From contig CM056380.1 of assembly GCA_029718625.1 (NCBI GenBank), positions 16,534,512 to 16,598,511 on the forward strand: a stretch of DNA of 64,000 nucleotides, in the 5' to 3' direction. The number at the start of each line of letters is the position of its first letter. The first letter of the stretch is position 1. Source of the DNA: Synaphobranchus kaupii. Its lineage: Eukaryota > Chordata > Actinopteri > Anguilliformes > Synaphobranchidae. Under the pieces are notes generated by a model. That model searched no databases. It was not told where the DNA came from and saw nothing but the letters and a program-made list of their open reading frames with translations. Position numbers and translations under genes: made by a program. Below, piece after piece: positions 1 to 13,149 of the stretch.

Positions 1-3000
1 CTAAAGGTGGCGCAGTATAGCATAATGGGTATGGGACTGGGCTTGTAATCTAAAGGTGGTGCAATATAGCATAATGGGTATGGGACTGGGCTTGTAATCT
101 AAAGGTGGTGCAGTATAGCATAATGGGTATGGGACTGGTCTTGTAATCTAAAGGTGGTGCAGTATAGCATAATGGGTATGGGACTGGTCTTGTAATCTAA
201 AGGTGGTGCAGTATAGCATAATGGGTATGGGACTGGTCTTGTAATCTAAAGGTGGCGCAGTATAGCATAATGACTAGGGACTGGGCTTGTAATCTAAAGG
301 TGGCGCAGTGTAGCATAATGGGTATGGGAATGGGCTTGTAATCTAAAGGTGGTGCAGTATAGCATAATGGGTATGGGACTGGGCTTGTAATCTAAAGGTG
401 GCTCAGTATAGCATAATGGGTATGGGACTGGGCTTGTAATCTAAAGGTGTGGCAGTATAGCATAAAGGGTATGGGACTGGGCTTGTAATCTAAAGGTGGC
501 TCAGTATAGCATAATGGGTATGGGACTGGTCTTGTAATCTAAAGGTGGCGCAGTATAGCATAATGGGTATGGAATGGGCTTGTAATCTAAAGGTGGCGCA
601 GTATAGCATAATGGGTATGGGACTGGGCTTGTAATCTAAAGGTGGCGCAGTATAGCATAATGGGTATGGGACTGGGCTTGTAATCTAAAGGTGGTGCAGT
701 ATAGCATAATGGGTATGGGACTGGGCTTGTAATCTAAAGGTGGTGCAGTATAGCATAATGGGTATGGGACTGGGCTTGTAATCTAAAGGTGGCGCAGTAT
801 AGCATAATGGGTAGGGACTGGGTTTGTAATCTAAAGGTGGCGCAGTATAGCATAATGGGTAGGGACTGGGCTTGTAATCTAAAGGTGGTGCAGTATAGCA
901 TAATGGGTATGGGACTGGGCTTGTAATCTAAAGCTGGTGCAGTATAGCATAATGGGTATGGGACTGGGCTTGTAATCTAAAGGTGGCGCAGTATAGCATA
1001 ATGGGTATGGGACTGGGCTTGTAATCTAAAGGTGGTGCAATATAGCATAATGGGTATGGGACTGGGCTTGTAATCTAAAGGTGGTGCAGTATAGCATAAT
1101 GGGTATGGGACTGGTCTTGTAATCTAAAGGTGGTGCAGTATAGCATAATGGGTATGGGACTGGTCTTGTAATCTAAAGGTGGTGCAGTATAGCATAATGG
1201 GTATGGGACTGGCCTTGTAATCTAAAGGTGGTGCAGTATAGCATAATGGGTATGGGACTGGGCTTGTAATCTAAAGGTGGCTCAGTATAGCATAATGGGT
1301 ATGGACTGGGCTTGTAATCTAAAGGTGGCGCAGTATAGCATAATGGGTATGGGACTGGGCTTGTAATCTAAAGGTGGCACAGTATAGCATAATGGGTATG
1401 GACTGGGCTTGTAATCTAAAGGTGGCGCAGTATAGCATAATGGGTATGGGACTAGGTTTGTAATCTAAAGGTGGCACAGTATAGCATAATGGGTAGGGAC
1501 TGGGCTTGTAATCTAAAGGTGGTGCAGTATAGCATAATGGGTATGGGACTGGGCTTGTAATCTAAAGTTGGCACAGTATAGCATAATGGGTAGGGACTGG
1601 GCTTGTAATCTAAAAGTGGTGCAGTATAGCATAATGGGTATGGGACTGGGCTTGTAATCTAAAGGTGGTGCAGTATAGCATAATGGGTAGGGACTGGGCT
1701 TGTAATCTAAAGGTGGCAGCAGTATAGCATAATGGGTATGGGACTGGGCTTGTAATCTAAAGGTGGCGCAGTATAGCATAATGACTAGGGACTGGGCTTG
1801 TAATCTAAAGGTGGCGCAGTGTAGCATAATGGGTATGGGAATGGGCTTGTAATCTAAAGGTGGTGCAGTATAGCATAATGGGTATGGGACTGGGCTTGTA
1901 ATCTAAAGGTGGCTCAGTATAGCATAATGGGTATGGGACTGGGCTTGTAATCTAAAGGTGTGGCAGTATAGCATAAAGGGTATGGGACTGGGCTTGTAAT
2001 CTAAAGGTGGCTCAGTATAGCATAATGGGTATGGGACTGGTCTTGTAATCTAAAGGTGGCGCAGTATAGCATAATGGGTATGGAATGGGCTTGTAATCTA
2101 AAGGTGGCGCAGTATAGCATAATGGGTATGGGACTGGGCTTGTAATCTAAAGGTGGCGCAGTATAGCATAATGGGTATGGGACTGGGCTTGTAATCTAAA
2201 GGTGGTGCAGTATAGCATAATGGGTATGGGACTGGGCTTGTAATCTAAAGGTGGTGCAGTATAGCATAATGGGTATGGGACTGGGCTTGTAATCTAAAGG
2301 TGGCGCAGTATAGCATAATGGGTAGGGACTGGGTTTGTAATCTAAAGGTGGCGCAGTATAGCATAATGGGTAGGGACTGGGCTTGTAATCTAAAGGTGGT
2401 GCAGTATAGCATAATGGGTATGGGACTGGGCTTGTAATCTAAAGCTGGTGCAGTATAGCATAATGGGTATGGGACTGGGCTTGTAATCTAAAGGTGGCGC
2501 AGTATAGCATAATGGGTATGGGACTGGGCTTGTAATCTAAAGGTGGTGCAATATAGCATAATGGGTATGGGACTGGGCTTGTAATCTAAAGGTGGTGCAG
2601 TATAGCATAATGGGTATGGGACTGGTCTTGTAATCTAAAGGTGGTGCAGTATAGCATAATGGGTATGGGACTGGTCTTGTAATCTAAAGGTGGTGCAGTA
2701 TAGCATAATGGGTATGGGACTGGGCTTGTAATCTAAAGGTGGTGCAGTATAGCATAATGGGTATGGGACTGGGCTTGTAATCTAAAGGTGGCTCAGTATA
2801 GCATAATGGGTATGGGACTGGTCTTGTAATCTAAAGGTGGCGCAGTATAGCATAATGGGTATGGACTGGGCTTGTAATCTAAAGGTGGCTCAGTATAGCA
2901 TAATGGGTATGGACTGGGCTTGTAATCTAAAGGTGGTGCAGTATAGCATAATGCGTATGGGACTGGGCTCGTAATCTAAAGGTGGTGCAGTATAGCATAA

Positions 3001-6000
3001 TGGGTATGGGACTGGGTTTGTAATCTAAAGGTGGCGCAGTATAGTATAATGGGTAGGGACTGGGCTTGTAATCTGAAGGTGGCGCAGTATAGCATAATGG
3101 GTATGGGACTGGACTTGTAATCTAAAGGTGGCGCAGTATAGCATAATGGGTATGGGACTGGGCTTGTAATCTAAAGGTGGTGCAGTATAGCATAATGGGT
3201 ATGGGACTGGGCTTGTAATCTAAAGGTGGCTCAGTATAGCATAATGGGTATGGGACTGGTCTTGTAATCTAAAGGTGGTGCAGTATAGCATAATGGGTAG
3301 GGACTGGGCTTGTAATCTATAGGTGGCGCAGTATAGCATAATGGGTATGGACTGGTCTTGTAATCTAAAGGTGGCGCAGTATAGCATAATGGGTATGGGA
3401 CTGGGCTTGTAATCTAAAGGTGGCGCAGTATAGCATAATGGGTATGGGACTGGACTTGAAATCTAAAGGTGGCGCAGAATAGCATAATGGGTATGGACTG
3501 GGTTTGTAATCTAAAGGTGGCGCAGTATAGCATAATGGGTATGGGTCTGGGCTTGTAATCTAAAGGTGGAGCAGTATAGCATAATGGGTATGGGACTGGG
3601 CTTGTAATCTAAAGGTGGTGCAGTATAGCATAATGGGTATGGACTGGGCTTGTAATCTAAAGGTGGCGCAGTATAGCATAATGGGTATGGGACTGGGCTT
3701 GTAATCTAAAGGTGGCACAGTATAGCATAATGGGTATGGACTGGGCTTGTAATCTAAAGGTGGCGCAGTATAGCATAATGGGTATGGGACTAGGTTTGTA
3801 ATCTAAAGGTGGCACAGTATAGCATAATGGGTAGGGACTGGGCTTGTAATCTAAAGGTGGTGCAGTATAGCATAATGGGTATGGGACTGGGCTTGTAATC
3901 TAAAGTTGGCACAGTATAGCATAATGGGTAGGGACTGGGCTTGTAATCTAAAGGTGGTGCAGTATAGCATAATGGGTATGGGACTGGGCTTGTAATCTAA
4001 AGGTGGTGCAGTATAGCATAATGGGTAGGGACTGGGCTTGTAATCTAAAGGTGGCAGCAGTATAGCATAATGGGTATGGGACTGGGCTTGTAATCTAAAG
4101 GTGGCGCAGTATAGCATAATGACTAGGGACTGGGCTTGTAATCTAAAGGTGGCGCAGTGTAGCATAATGGGTATGGGAATGGGCTTGTAATCTAAAGGTG
4201 GCGCAGTATAGCATAATGGGTATGGGACTGGGCTTGTAATCTAAAGGTGTGGCAGTATAGCATAAAGGGTATGGGACTGGGCTTGTAATCTAAAGGTGGC
4301 TCAGTATAGCATAATGGGTATGGGACTGGTCTTGTAATCTAAAGGTGGCGCAGTATAGCATAATGGGTATGGAATGGGCTTGTAATCTAAAGGTGGCGCA
4401 GTATAGCATAATGGGTATGGGACTGGGCTTGTAATCTAAAGGTGGCGCAGTATAGCATAATGGGTATGGGACTGGGCTTGTAATCTAAAGGTGGTGCAGT
4501 ATAGCATAATGGGTATGGGACTGGGCTTGTAATCTAAAGGTGGTGCAGTATAGCATAATGGGTATGGGACTGGGCTTGTAATCTAAAGGTGGCGCAGTAT
4601 AGCATAATGGGTAGGGACTGGGTTTGTAATCTAAAGGTGGCGCAGTATAGCATAATGGGTAGGGACTGGGCTTGTAATCTAAAGGTGGTGCAGTATAGCA
4701 TAATGGGTATGGGACTGGGCTTGTAATCTAAAGCTGGTGCAGTATAGCATAATGGGTATGGGACTGGGCTTGTAATCTAAAGGTGGCGCAGTATAGCATA
4801 ATGGGTATGGGACTGGGCTTGTAATCTAAAGGTGGTGCAATATAGCATAATGGGTATGGGACTGGGCTTGTAATCTAAAGGTGGTGCAGTATAGCATAAT
4901 GGGTATGGGACTGGTCTTGTAATCTAAAGGTGGTGCAGTATAGCATAATGGGTATGGGACTGGTCTTGTAATCTAAAGGTGGTGCAGTATAGCATAATGG
5001 GTATGGGACTGGGCTTGTAATCTAAAGGTGGTGCAGTATAGCATAATGGGTATGGGACTGGGCTTGTAATCTAAAGGTGGCTCAGTATAGCATAATGGGT
5101 ATGGGACTGGTCTTGTAATCTAAAGGTGGCGCAGTATAGCATAATGGGTATGGACTGGGCTTGTAATCTAAAGGTGGCTCAGTATAGCATAATGGGTATG
5201 GACTGGGCTTGTAATCTAAAGGTGGTGCAGTATAGCATAATGCGTATGGGACTGGGCTCGTAATCTAAAGGTGGTGCAGTATAGCATAATGGGTATGGGA
5301 CTGGGTTTGTAATCTAAAGGTGGCGCAGTATAGTATAATGGGTAGGGACTGGGCTTGTAATCTGAAGGTGGCGCAGTATAGCATAATGGGTATGGGACTG
5401 GGCTTGTAATCTAAAGGTGGCGCAGTATAGCATAATGGGTATGGGACTGGGCTTGTAATCTAAAGGTGGTGCAGTATAGCATAATGGGTATGGGACTGGG
5501 CTTGTAATCTAAAGGTGGCTCAGTATAGCATAATGGGTATGGGACTGGTCTTGTAATCTAAAGGTGGCGCAGTATAGCATAATGGGTATGGACTGGGCTT
5601 GTAATCTAAAGGTGGCTCAGTATAGCATAATGGGTATGGACTGGGCTTGTAATCTAAAGGTGGCGCAGTATAGCATAATGGGTAGGGACTGGGCTTGTAA
5701 TCTAAAGGTGGTGCAGTATAGCATAATGGGTATGGGACTGGGCTTGTAATCTAAAGGTGGCGCAGTATAGCATAATGGGTAGGGACTGGGCTTGTAATCT
5801 AAAGGTGGCGCAGTATAGCATAATGGGTATGGGACTGGGCTTGTAATCTAAAGGTGGTGCAGTATAGCATAATGGGTAGGGACTGGGCTTGTAATCTAAA
5901 AGTGGTGCAGTATAGCATAATGGGTATGGGACTGGCCTTGTAATCTAAAGGTGTGGCAGTATAGCATAATGGGTATGGGACTGGGCTTGTAATCTAAAGG

Positions 6001-6827
6001 TGGTGCAGTATAGCATAATGGGTAGGGACTGGGCTTGTAATCTAAAGGTGGCGCAGTATAGCATAATGGGTATGGGACTGGGCTTGTAATCTAAAGGTGT
6101 GGCAGTATAGCATAATGGGTATGGGACTGGGCTTGTAATCTAAAGGTGGCGCAGTATAGCATAATGGGTATTAACTGGGCTTGTAATCTAAAGGTGGCGC
6201 AGTATAGCATAATGGGTATGGGACTGGGCTTGTAATCTAAAGGTGGTGCAGTATAGCATAATGGGTATGGACTGGGTTTGTATTCTAAAGGTGGCGCAGT
6301 ATAGCATAATGGGTATGGACTGGGTTTGTAATCTAAAGGTGGCGCAGTATAGCATAATGGGTATGGGACTGGGCTTGTAATCTAAAGGTGGCTCAGTATA
6401 GCATAATGGGTATGGGACTGGGCTTGTAATCTAAAGGTGGTGCAGTATAGCATAATGGGTAGGGACTGGGCTTGTAATCTAAAGGTGGCGCAGTATAGCA
6501 TAATGGGTAGGGACTGGGCTTGTAATCTAAAGGTGGCTCAGTATAGCATAATGGGTATGGGACTGGGCTTGTAATCTAAAGGTGGCGCAGTATAGCATAA
6601 TGGGTATGGGACTGGGCTTGTAATCTAAAGGTGGCGCAGTATAGCATAATGGGTATGGGACTGGGCTTGTAATCTAAAGGTGGTGCAGTATAGCATAATG
6701 GGTAGGGACTGGGTTTGTAATCTAAAGGTGGTGCAGTATAGCATAATGGGTAGGGACTGGGCTTGTAATCTAAAGGTGGCGGGTATAGCATAATGGGTAT
6801 GGGACTGGGCTTGTAATCTAAAGGTGG
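1..6827 (+). repeat. 49-bp tandem satellite, block 1 (SINE-head derived)
   Basis: About 139 head-to-tail copies of a 49-bp monomer run from the first base. Each contains the core gcagtatagcataatggg followed by cttgtaatctaaaggtgg. Many copies are 48 bp because one base is lost in the gggtatgggact segment (to gggtaggg or gggtatggact). The last copy passes without a break into SINE sequence at 6828, and the monomer matches the tRNA-like 5' part of that SINE, including the A-box-like tggcgcagt. Rare variants recur at fixed distances, so the array also has a higher-order structure. Open frames such as those at 1513-1827 and 3851-4165 on the minus strand are periodic by-products, because three monomers make 49 codons. 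The left end lies outside the window. Confidence 0.95.
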
Positions 6828-6983
6828 CTCGATTGCCAGGTGGTGCACTGCCACCTTAAGCAAGGTACTTAACTGGAACTGCTTCAGTAAATGACCAGCT
6901 GTGAAAACAGATACTGCGTAAACTTGCAAAAGAGTTGTGTTGTCCCTCTGGATTGGAGTGTCTGCTAAATGGCAGTAATGTAG
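6828..6983 (+). mobile_element. tRNA-derived SINE body at end of satellite block 1
   Basis: The satellite runs into ctcgattgccagg, which sits where a tRNA B box is expected. It is followed by a SINE body containing gcaaggtacttaac, gcttcagtaaatgaccagct and gtctgctaaatggcagtaat. The same blocks, in the same order, occur in independent SINE copies at 46808-46985 (plus) and 56604-56835 (minus). This is a single SINE copy whose head is the last satellite monomer. No target duplication can be defined because the left side is satellite. Confidence 0.8.
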
Positions 6984-7055
6984 TTAAACATGTGACAAAA
7001 CTTTGAGATACTATATGGCTATCGCTTATGTACATGAATAGGTATGAAAGGCCAC

Positions 7056-7092
<37 letters not shown>
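7056..7092 (+). repeat. (GT)n microsatellite between satellite blocks
   Basis: An uninterrupted GT tract of about 18 copies follows the SINE tail. It joins directly to ttgtaatctaaagg, the middle of a satellite monomer. The sequence before it (6828-7055) is repeated at 9738-9966. Confidence 0.95.
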
Positions 7093-7095
<3 letters not shown>

Positions 7096-9737
7096 TAATC
7101 TAAAGGTGGCGCAGTATATCATAATGGGTATGGGACTGGGCTTGTAATCTAAAGGTGGCGCAGTATAGCATAATGGGTATGGGACTGGGCTTGTAATCTA
7201 AAGGTGGTGCAGTATAGCATAATGGGTATGGGACTGGGCTTGTAATCTAAAGGTGGCGCAGTATAGCATAATGGGTATGGGACTGGGCTTGTAATCTAAA
7301 GGTGGCGCAGTATAGCATAATGGGTATGGGACTGGGCTTGTAATCTAAAGGTGGCGGGTATAGCATAATGGGTAAGGACTGGCCTTGTAATCTAAAGGTG
7401 GCGCAGTATAGCATAATGGGTATGGGACTGGGCTTGTAATCTAAAGGTGGCGCAGTATAGCATAATGGGTATGGGACTGGGCTTGTAATCTAAAGGTGGT
7501 GCAGTATAGCATAATGGGTAGGGACTGGGTTTGTAATCTAAAGGTGGCGCAGTATAGCATAATGGGTATGGGACTGGGTTTGTAATCTAAAGGTGGTGCA
7601 GTATAGCATAATGGGTATGGGACTGGGCTTGTAATCTAAGGTGGCGCAGTATAGCATAATGGGTATGGGACTGGTCTTGTAATCTAAAGGTGGTGCAGTA
7701 TAGCATAATGGGTAGGGACTGGGCTTGTAATCTATAGGTGGCGCAGTATAGCATAATGGGTATGGACTGGTCTTGTAATCTAAAGGTGGCGCAGTATAGC
7801 ATAATGGGTATGGGACTGGGCTTGTAATCTAAAGGTGGCGCAGTATAGCATAATGGGTATGGGACTGGACTTGTAATCTAAAGGTGGCGCAGAATAGCAT
7901 AATGGGTATGGACTGGGTTTGTAATCTAAAGGTGGCGCAGTATAGCATAATGGGTATGGGTCTGGGCTTGTAATCTAAAGGTGGCGCAGTATAGCATAAT
8001 GGGTATGGGACTGGGCTTGTAATCTAAAGGTGGTGCAGTATAGCATAATGGGTATGGACTGGGCTTGTAATCTAAAGGTGGCGCAGTATAGCATAATGGG
8101 TATGGGACTGGGCTTGTAATCTAAAGGTGGCGCAGTATAGCATAATGGGTATGGACTGGGCTTGTAATCTAAAGGTGGCGCAGTATAGCATAATGGGTAT
8201 GGGACTAGGTTTGTAATCTAAAGGTGGCACAGTATAGCATAATGGGTAGGGACTGGGCTTGTAATCTAAAGGTGGTGCAGTATAGCATAATGGGTATGGG
8301 ACTGGGCTTGTAATCTAAAGTTGGCACAGTATAGCATAATGGGTAGGGACTGGGCTTGTAATCTAAAGGTGGTGCAGTATAGCATAATGGGTATGGGACT
8401 GGGCTTGTAATCTAAAGGTGGCAGCAGTATAGCATAATGGGTATGGGACTGGGCTTGTAATCTAAAGGTGGCGCAGTATAGCATAATGACTAGGGACTGG
8501 GCTTGTAATCTAAAGGTGGCGCAGTGTAGCATAATGGGTATGGGAATGGGCTTGTAATCTAAAGGTGGCGCAGTATAGCATAATGGGTATGGGACTGGGC
8601 TTGTAATCTAAAGGTGGCTCAGTATAGCATAATGGGTATGGGACTGGGCTTGTAATCTAAAGGTGTGGCAGTATAGCATAAAGGGTATGGGACTGGGCTT
8701 GTAATCTAAAGGTGGCTCAGTATAGCATAATGGGTATGGGACTGGTCTTGTAATCTAAAGGTGGCGCAGTATAGCATAATGGGTATGGAATGGGCTTGTA
8801 ATCTAAAGGTGGCGCAGTATAGCATAATGGGTATGGGACTGGGCTTGTAATCTAAAGGTGGCGCAGTATAGCATAATGGGTATGGGACTGGGCTTGTAAT
8901 CTAAAGGTGGTGCAGTATAGCATAATGGGTATGGGACTGGGCTTGTAATCTAAAGGTGGTGCAGTATAGCATAATGGGTATGGGACTGGGCTTGTAATCT
9001 AAAGGTGGCGCAGTATAGCATAATGGGTAGGGACTGGGTTTGTAATCTAAAGGTGGCGCAGTATAGCATAATGGGTAGGGACTGGGCTTGTAATCTAAAG
9101 GTGGTGCAGTATAGCATAATGGGTATGGGACTGGGCTTGTAATCTAAAGCTGGTGCAGTATAGCATAATGGGTATGGGACTGGGCTTGTAATCTAAAGGT
9201 GGCGCAGTATAGCATAATGGGTATGGGACTGGGCTTGTAATCTAAAGGTGGTGCAATATAGCATAATGGGTATGGGACTGGGCTTGTAATCTAAAGGTGG
9301 TGCAGTATAGCATAATGGGTATGGGACTGGTCTTGTAATCTAAAGGTGGTGCAGTATAGCATAATGGGTATGGGACTGGGCTTGTAATCTAAAGGTGGTG
9401 CAGTATAGCATAATGGGTATGGGACTGGGCTTGTAATCTAAAGGTGGTGCAGTATAGCATAATGGGTAGGGACTGGGTTTGTAATCTAAAGGTGGCGCAG
9501 TATATCATAATGGGTATGGGACTGGGCTTGTAATCTAAAGGTGGCGCAGTATAGCATAATGGGTAGGGACTGGGTTTGTAATCTAAAGGTGGTGCAGTAT
9601 AGCATAATGGGTAGGGACTGGGTTTGTAATCTAAAGGTGGTGCAGTATAGCATAATGGGTAGGGACTGGGCTTGTAGTCTAAAGGTGGCGCAGTATAGCA
9701 TAATGGGTATGGGACTGGGCTTGTAATCTAAAGGTGG
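7093..9737 (+). repeat. 49-bp tandem satellite, block 2
   Basis: About 54 further copies of the same monomer in the same orientation, starting mid-monomer right after the GT tract and ending in the same SINE junction as block 1. Block 2 carries the same ordered variants as block 1: a atgactaggg copy at 8486 (compare 270, 1781, 4119) and a cataaaggg copy at 8677 (compare 461, 1972, 4261). It is therefore an internal duplicate of block 1, not an independent expansion. Confidence 0.95.
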
Positions 9738-9893
9738 CTCGATTGCCAGGTGGTGCACTGCCACCTTAAGCAAGGTACTTAACTGGAACTGCTTCAGTAA
9801 ATGACCAGCTGTGAATACAGATACTGCGTAAACTTGCAAAAGAGTTGTGTTGTCCCTCTGGATTGGAGTGTCTGCTAAATGGCAGTAATGTAG
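9738..9893 (+). mobile_element. tRNA-derived SINE body at end of satellite block 2
   Basis: Nearly identical to 6828-6983, offset by 2910 bp, with a few substitutions (for example gtgaatacag against gtgaaaacag). The match continues through the flank to the following GT tract, so this is a copy of the same junction and flank. After this copy the sequence becomes non-repetitive, marking the true right edge of the satellite domain. Confidence 0.85.
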
Positions 9894-9965
9894 TTAAACA
9901 TGTGACAAAACTTTGAGATACTATATGGCTATCGCTTATGTACATGAATAGGTATGAAAGGTCAT

Positions 9966-9966
<1 letters not shown>

Positions 9967-10009
<43 letters not shown>

Positions 10010-10022
10010 AGAGAGAGAGAAA
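9967..10022 (+). repeat. (GT)n followed by short (GA)n
   Basis: About 19 GT copies, then gcgtgagagagagagaaaa. It is the counterpart of the tract at 7056-7092, but leads into unique DNA instead of satellite. Confidence 0.9.
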
Positions 10023-11767
10023 AGCATGTCTTTCTGCATGTTTTTGCTGAGTATTATTTAGTGCTCTACACTGCCCCTAAAGGAGGGGGAATTAAGTTCT
10101 ATAGTTTCACAAATTCACAGGTACAAGAAAAATGGTTCGACCTAAACAGGCATCAACTAAAAATGCCAAACCTTTTTTTTTTTTTTATAGATAAATCGAA
10201 TCATTTCTTTTTCTTGGGTCTAAATAGCTGTTTTTAAAGAAACAGAAACCAGCAGGCCCTGGGGCTGTTGTCTTGAGATGTAGAGAGTTATTTTATTACC
10301 ACTAAAGCCAGTGTCTTCCTAAAACTTCCTGTGTAAAATAGACACTATCATAAAAGAGCTCACTGCATGTCATCCAAGTCACAAATCACATGGGCTCTCT
10401 GGAAATGGCATGCTTATCCCTGCCGGCGGTGAAGATAACAGCCGTTTAACCGACAAGGCTGCCATTAACCACTCTCGTTCCTGCCCGTGCCAATGGAGTT
10501 ACTCTACGTCTTAGCCGCTTCCATTCAGCAATCAGAAAAATGGGGAGACTCCACCCTTTTTTTTTTTAGCACGCTGTACAATTATCTCTAAAGTAGGCCG
10601 ACAGGGACCAACATAAAGGCTGGTTATGGCCACCAGCCACAGCGACTTTCTAACAACACGTTGAAAAAAAACCCTAAATCCTGCTTCAGGCTAGTGCATA
10701 AACAGGCATAAACATTATTAACTGAACGATAAGTGTCTTCCCGAGCCGGAAGAGGAATCCCGAGAGGAATCCTATGTAAAAAATTGATCAAATAACCCTC
10801 CCTTCTAACACGGAATAAGGTTCTAAAACGAACCTCTTGGAAGGATATTCAAAGTAAAATCCGTGACTGAAAATGTAATTATTTTCTAAGTGCACTGGCG
10901 CGGTCCTGCCGAGAACACACAACTGCCGTCTCTTTTCTATAATTAAACGTGTCCAAAAGTAGAATACTGCACACACTTCTCTCGCCTCTGAAGGCTGTTA
11001 GTCAGAAAGCACAGGCCGAACCACACAAACACTTAACTTCTGCATGAAAAAAACCCACAAACATAGGAAGCTTGGGTTTAACTTTGTCTAAAATTGCCAG
11101 GTCTCCGATACAGAATGACTTGAACCTCTAAGTGCGGTTGTTTCTCAATGAAGCCTCTACAACTGATGGAGCCGTAAAAAAAATAAATAAATAAAGAAAA
11201 ACTTTGACTTGTTTTCAAAGTAACATTCCAGGAACTGTCAATCAACAAATCTTTATTTTTATATCGCCGCAGTTACACTGCGAGACCCGTTGGCAGCTCC
11301 CAAATGAGTCGTTTCGGGGAAAAAACTGGAGATTTATTCTTTCACCCCGCGAAAGGTGATCAAGCTGAGCTGGAAAATGGGAATGCGGAATATAAGAAAT
11401 GGAAAAAGACAAGTAAAAATATTATTCTAGAAAAAAGAGGCACATTTTAAAGGTGGCTGGGACAGAACATGTAGGTGACACTCACAGCAGGTAAAGTGTA
11501 TCTACTGATAACAGTAAAATGGGACATTAAACCTAATTGATGCAAAACACAGGTATCTGTGTATAGTGGACTCTGGGGAACGTTGGATTCTGCAGGAAAA
11601 CCAGGGAAACCATTACAAAGCCGTTTGGCTTGGCTCCCGATTAAGTACATTATAGTGCCTTGCCAATTCAAAGGACATCCCGTTTCTTTTTTGCTTTTTT
11701 CTTCTTCAGAATTACAAAAAAATTAATTAATATTATAACCGTGTATGTGAGGAATACACAACTCTAT
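10023..11767. other. Unique non-coding stretch, no gene seen
   Basis: Ordinary-looking DNA with short poly-T and poly-A runs (10170-10186, 10557-10568). Open frames are under 100 codons, lack recognisable domains, and are not bounded by convincing splice sites. No RNA gene or element ends were recognised. Confidence 0.5.
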
Positions 11768-11931
11768 GGGCCTGATTTACTAAGACCTTTAGCGGGTGCA
11801 AAAACCTTTAGCACACGCAAAACTAACCAATGATTGGTGCAAAAAATACCATGGCCAATCATTTGTCATGTTATTGGCTTTGCGTGTGCTAAAAGGTGTT
11901 TTACTAAAGTAAATCAGGCCCTATGTGTCCT
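11768..11931. mobile_element. 164-bp MITE, PIF/Harbinger-like
   Basis: The element begins gggcctgatttac and ends with the inverted copy gtaaatcaggccc. It is flanked on both sides by TAT, a 3-bp target duplication (11765-11767 and 11932-11934). Inside, cgcaaaactaaccaatgatt and ccaatcatttg extend the fold-back character. The 3-bp duplication and GGGCC-type ends suit PIF/Harbinger MITEs; the family name is inferred. It has no coding capacity. Confidence 0.75.
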
Positions 11932-12271
11932 TGACGGCTGTAAAACAAATAATTTTTTTTCATTGAACCCTGACCATTCGCTTAGCTGTCGTCTATAGGT
12001 TGTGGGAAAATAATTAAATAATACAACACAAGCATTTGATGTGTTTCGTCCAGGCATTGTCCAGTTAGGGCCTTGTGATGCCAGGATGTGAGTTCTCACT
12101 GCCATTATACATTTCAAAGCTTAAAACCGGTGGCACAGCTGTCAGCTTCAGGTCTTCCACAGAAGAAGAGGAAGTACAAACTGTTTTGCTCTTTTAATGA
12201 TTCAAAAGATTCTCGTTCAACACCCGGTAATCAAAGTCTGTATCCTGCTTTACCTCTGCAGTCACAACCGT

Positions 12272-12360
12272 AGATTGTGAAGCGATGCGTTATGACTGTT
12301 TGTAAATGACGGTACACACAAATGAAGACTGATTGATTGAATCATTGATTGATTAACTGT
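12272..12360 (+). mobile_element. Retroelement 3' tail fragment ending in gattgattga
   Basis: The string gtgaagcgatgcgttatgac, then tgtaaatgacgg and aagactgattgattga, matches a second copy at 38068-38150 in the same order. This resembles the 3' ends of fish LINE and SINE families that finish in a short tandem repeat (here gatt). The upstream element body is not recognisable. Confidence 0.5.
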
Positions 12361-12598
12361 CCTGCCCTTCATCCAGAAATGTCACAGCCATCCATGTGGG
12401 AGAGAAAACCAACATCAATCACTCCTTTTAACGGTTGAGTAAAACATGCCTGTTCTACGTTAGCTGCAGATACTCCGGATATTTCAGGTTCCTGTGAGAA
12501 TATCTGCACCTAAGACCTAGCTGGGATTCTGCTATGCGCACAACAGTGTTACTGTGAGTCTGCATTTCTCTGTTTCTCCCCGTCACAAAAGAGACAAA

Positions 12599-12746
<148 letters not shown>

Positions 12747-13149
12747 GCCCTGTGACTGGACAGGGCCCAAGAGCGGACAGCAATATCGGCCAGGTGTGTG
12801 TATGTTTCAGGTGTGTAATATGATGCCTTCAAACCAAATACTGAATACAGACTTCTTTTCTGTCCCAGTGAATTTTTCCACTTCTCAACATTTTCCTACA
12901 TTCTGCCTGGAAAAACGAGACACTTTTCAGAAGGATATATGCCAAAACCTGCTCAATTGCATCTCTCCTAGCTGTGCCTCGAAATACAAGTCCGTTACAT
13001 AACGTGCTACTGCATCCCATCTGCTTTCGCGCGTCTGGAATGTTCCACTTGTAATACCTCTCTGTTGCTCTGGTTCTGCCAGAATCACGAATCACACCAG
13101 AAACAGACATTATCTAGGAAGAAATGACATTAATTTATGCAGTCTGAGC

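Noticed and set aside
6828..6870. tRNA gene at the end of the satellite
   Set aside because: Only a degenerate B box follows the satellite monomer and the sequence continues into a SINE body.
1513..9839. Repetitive open frames of 60-117 codons in the 49-bp satellite
   Set aside because: They are periodic by-products of the monomer (three monomers are 49 codons), present on both strands, and broken whenever a 48-bp monomer occurs.
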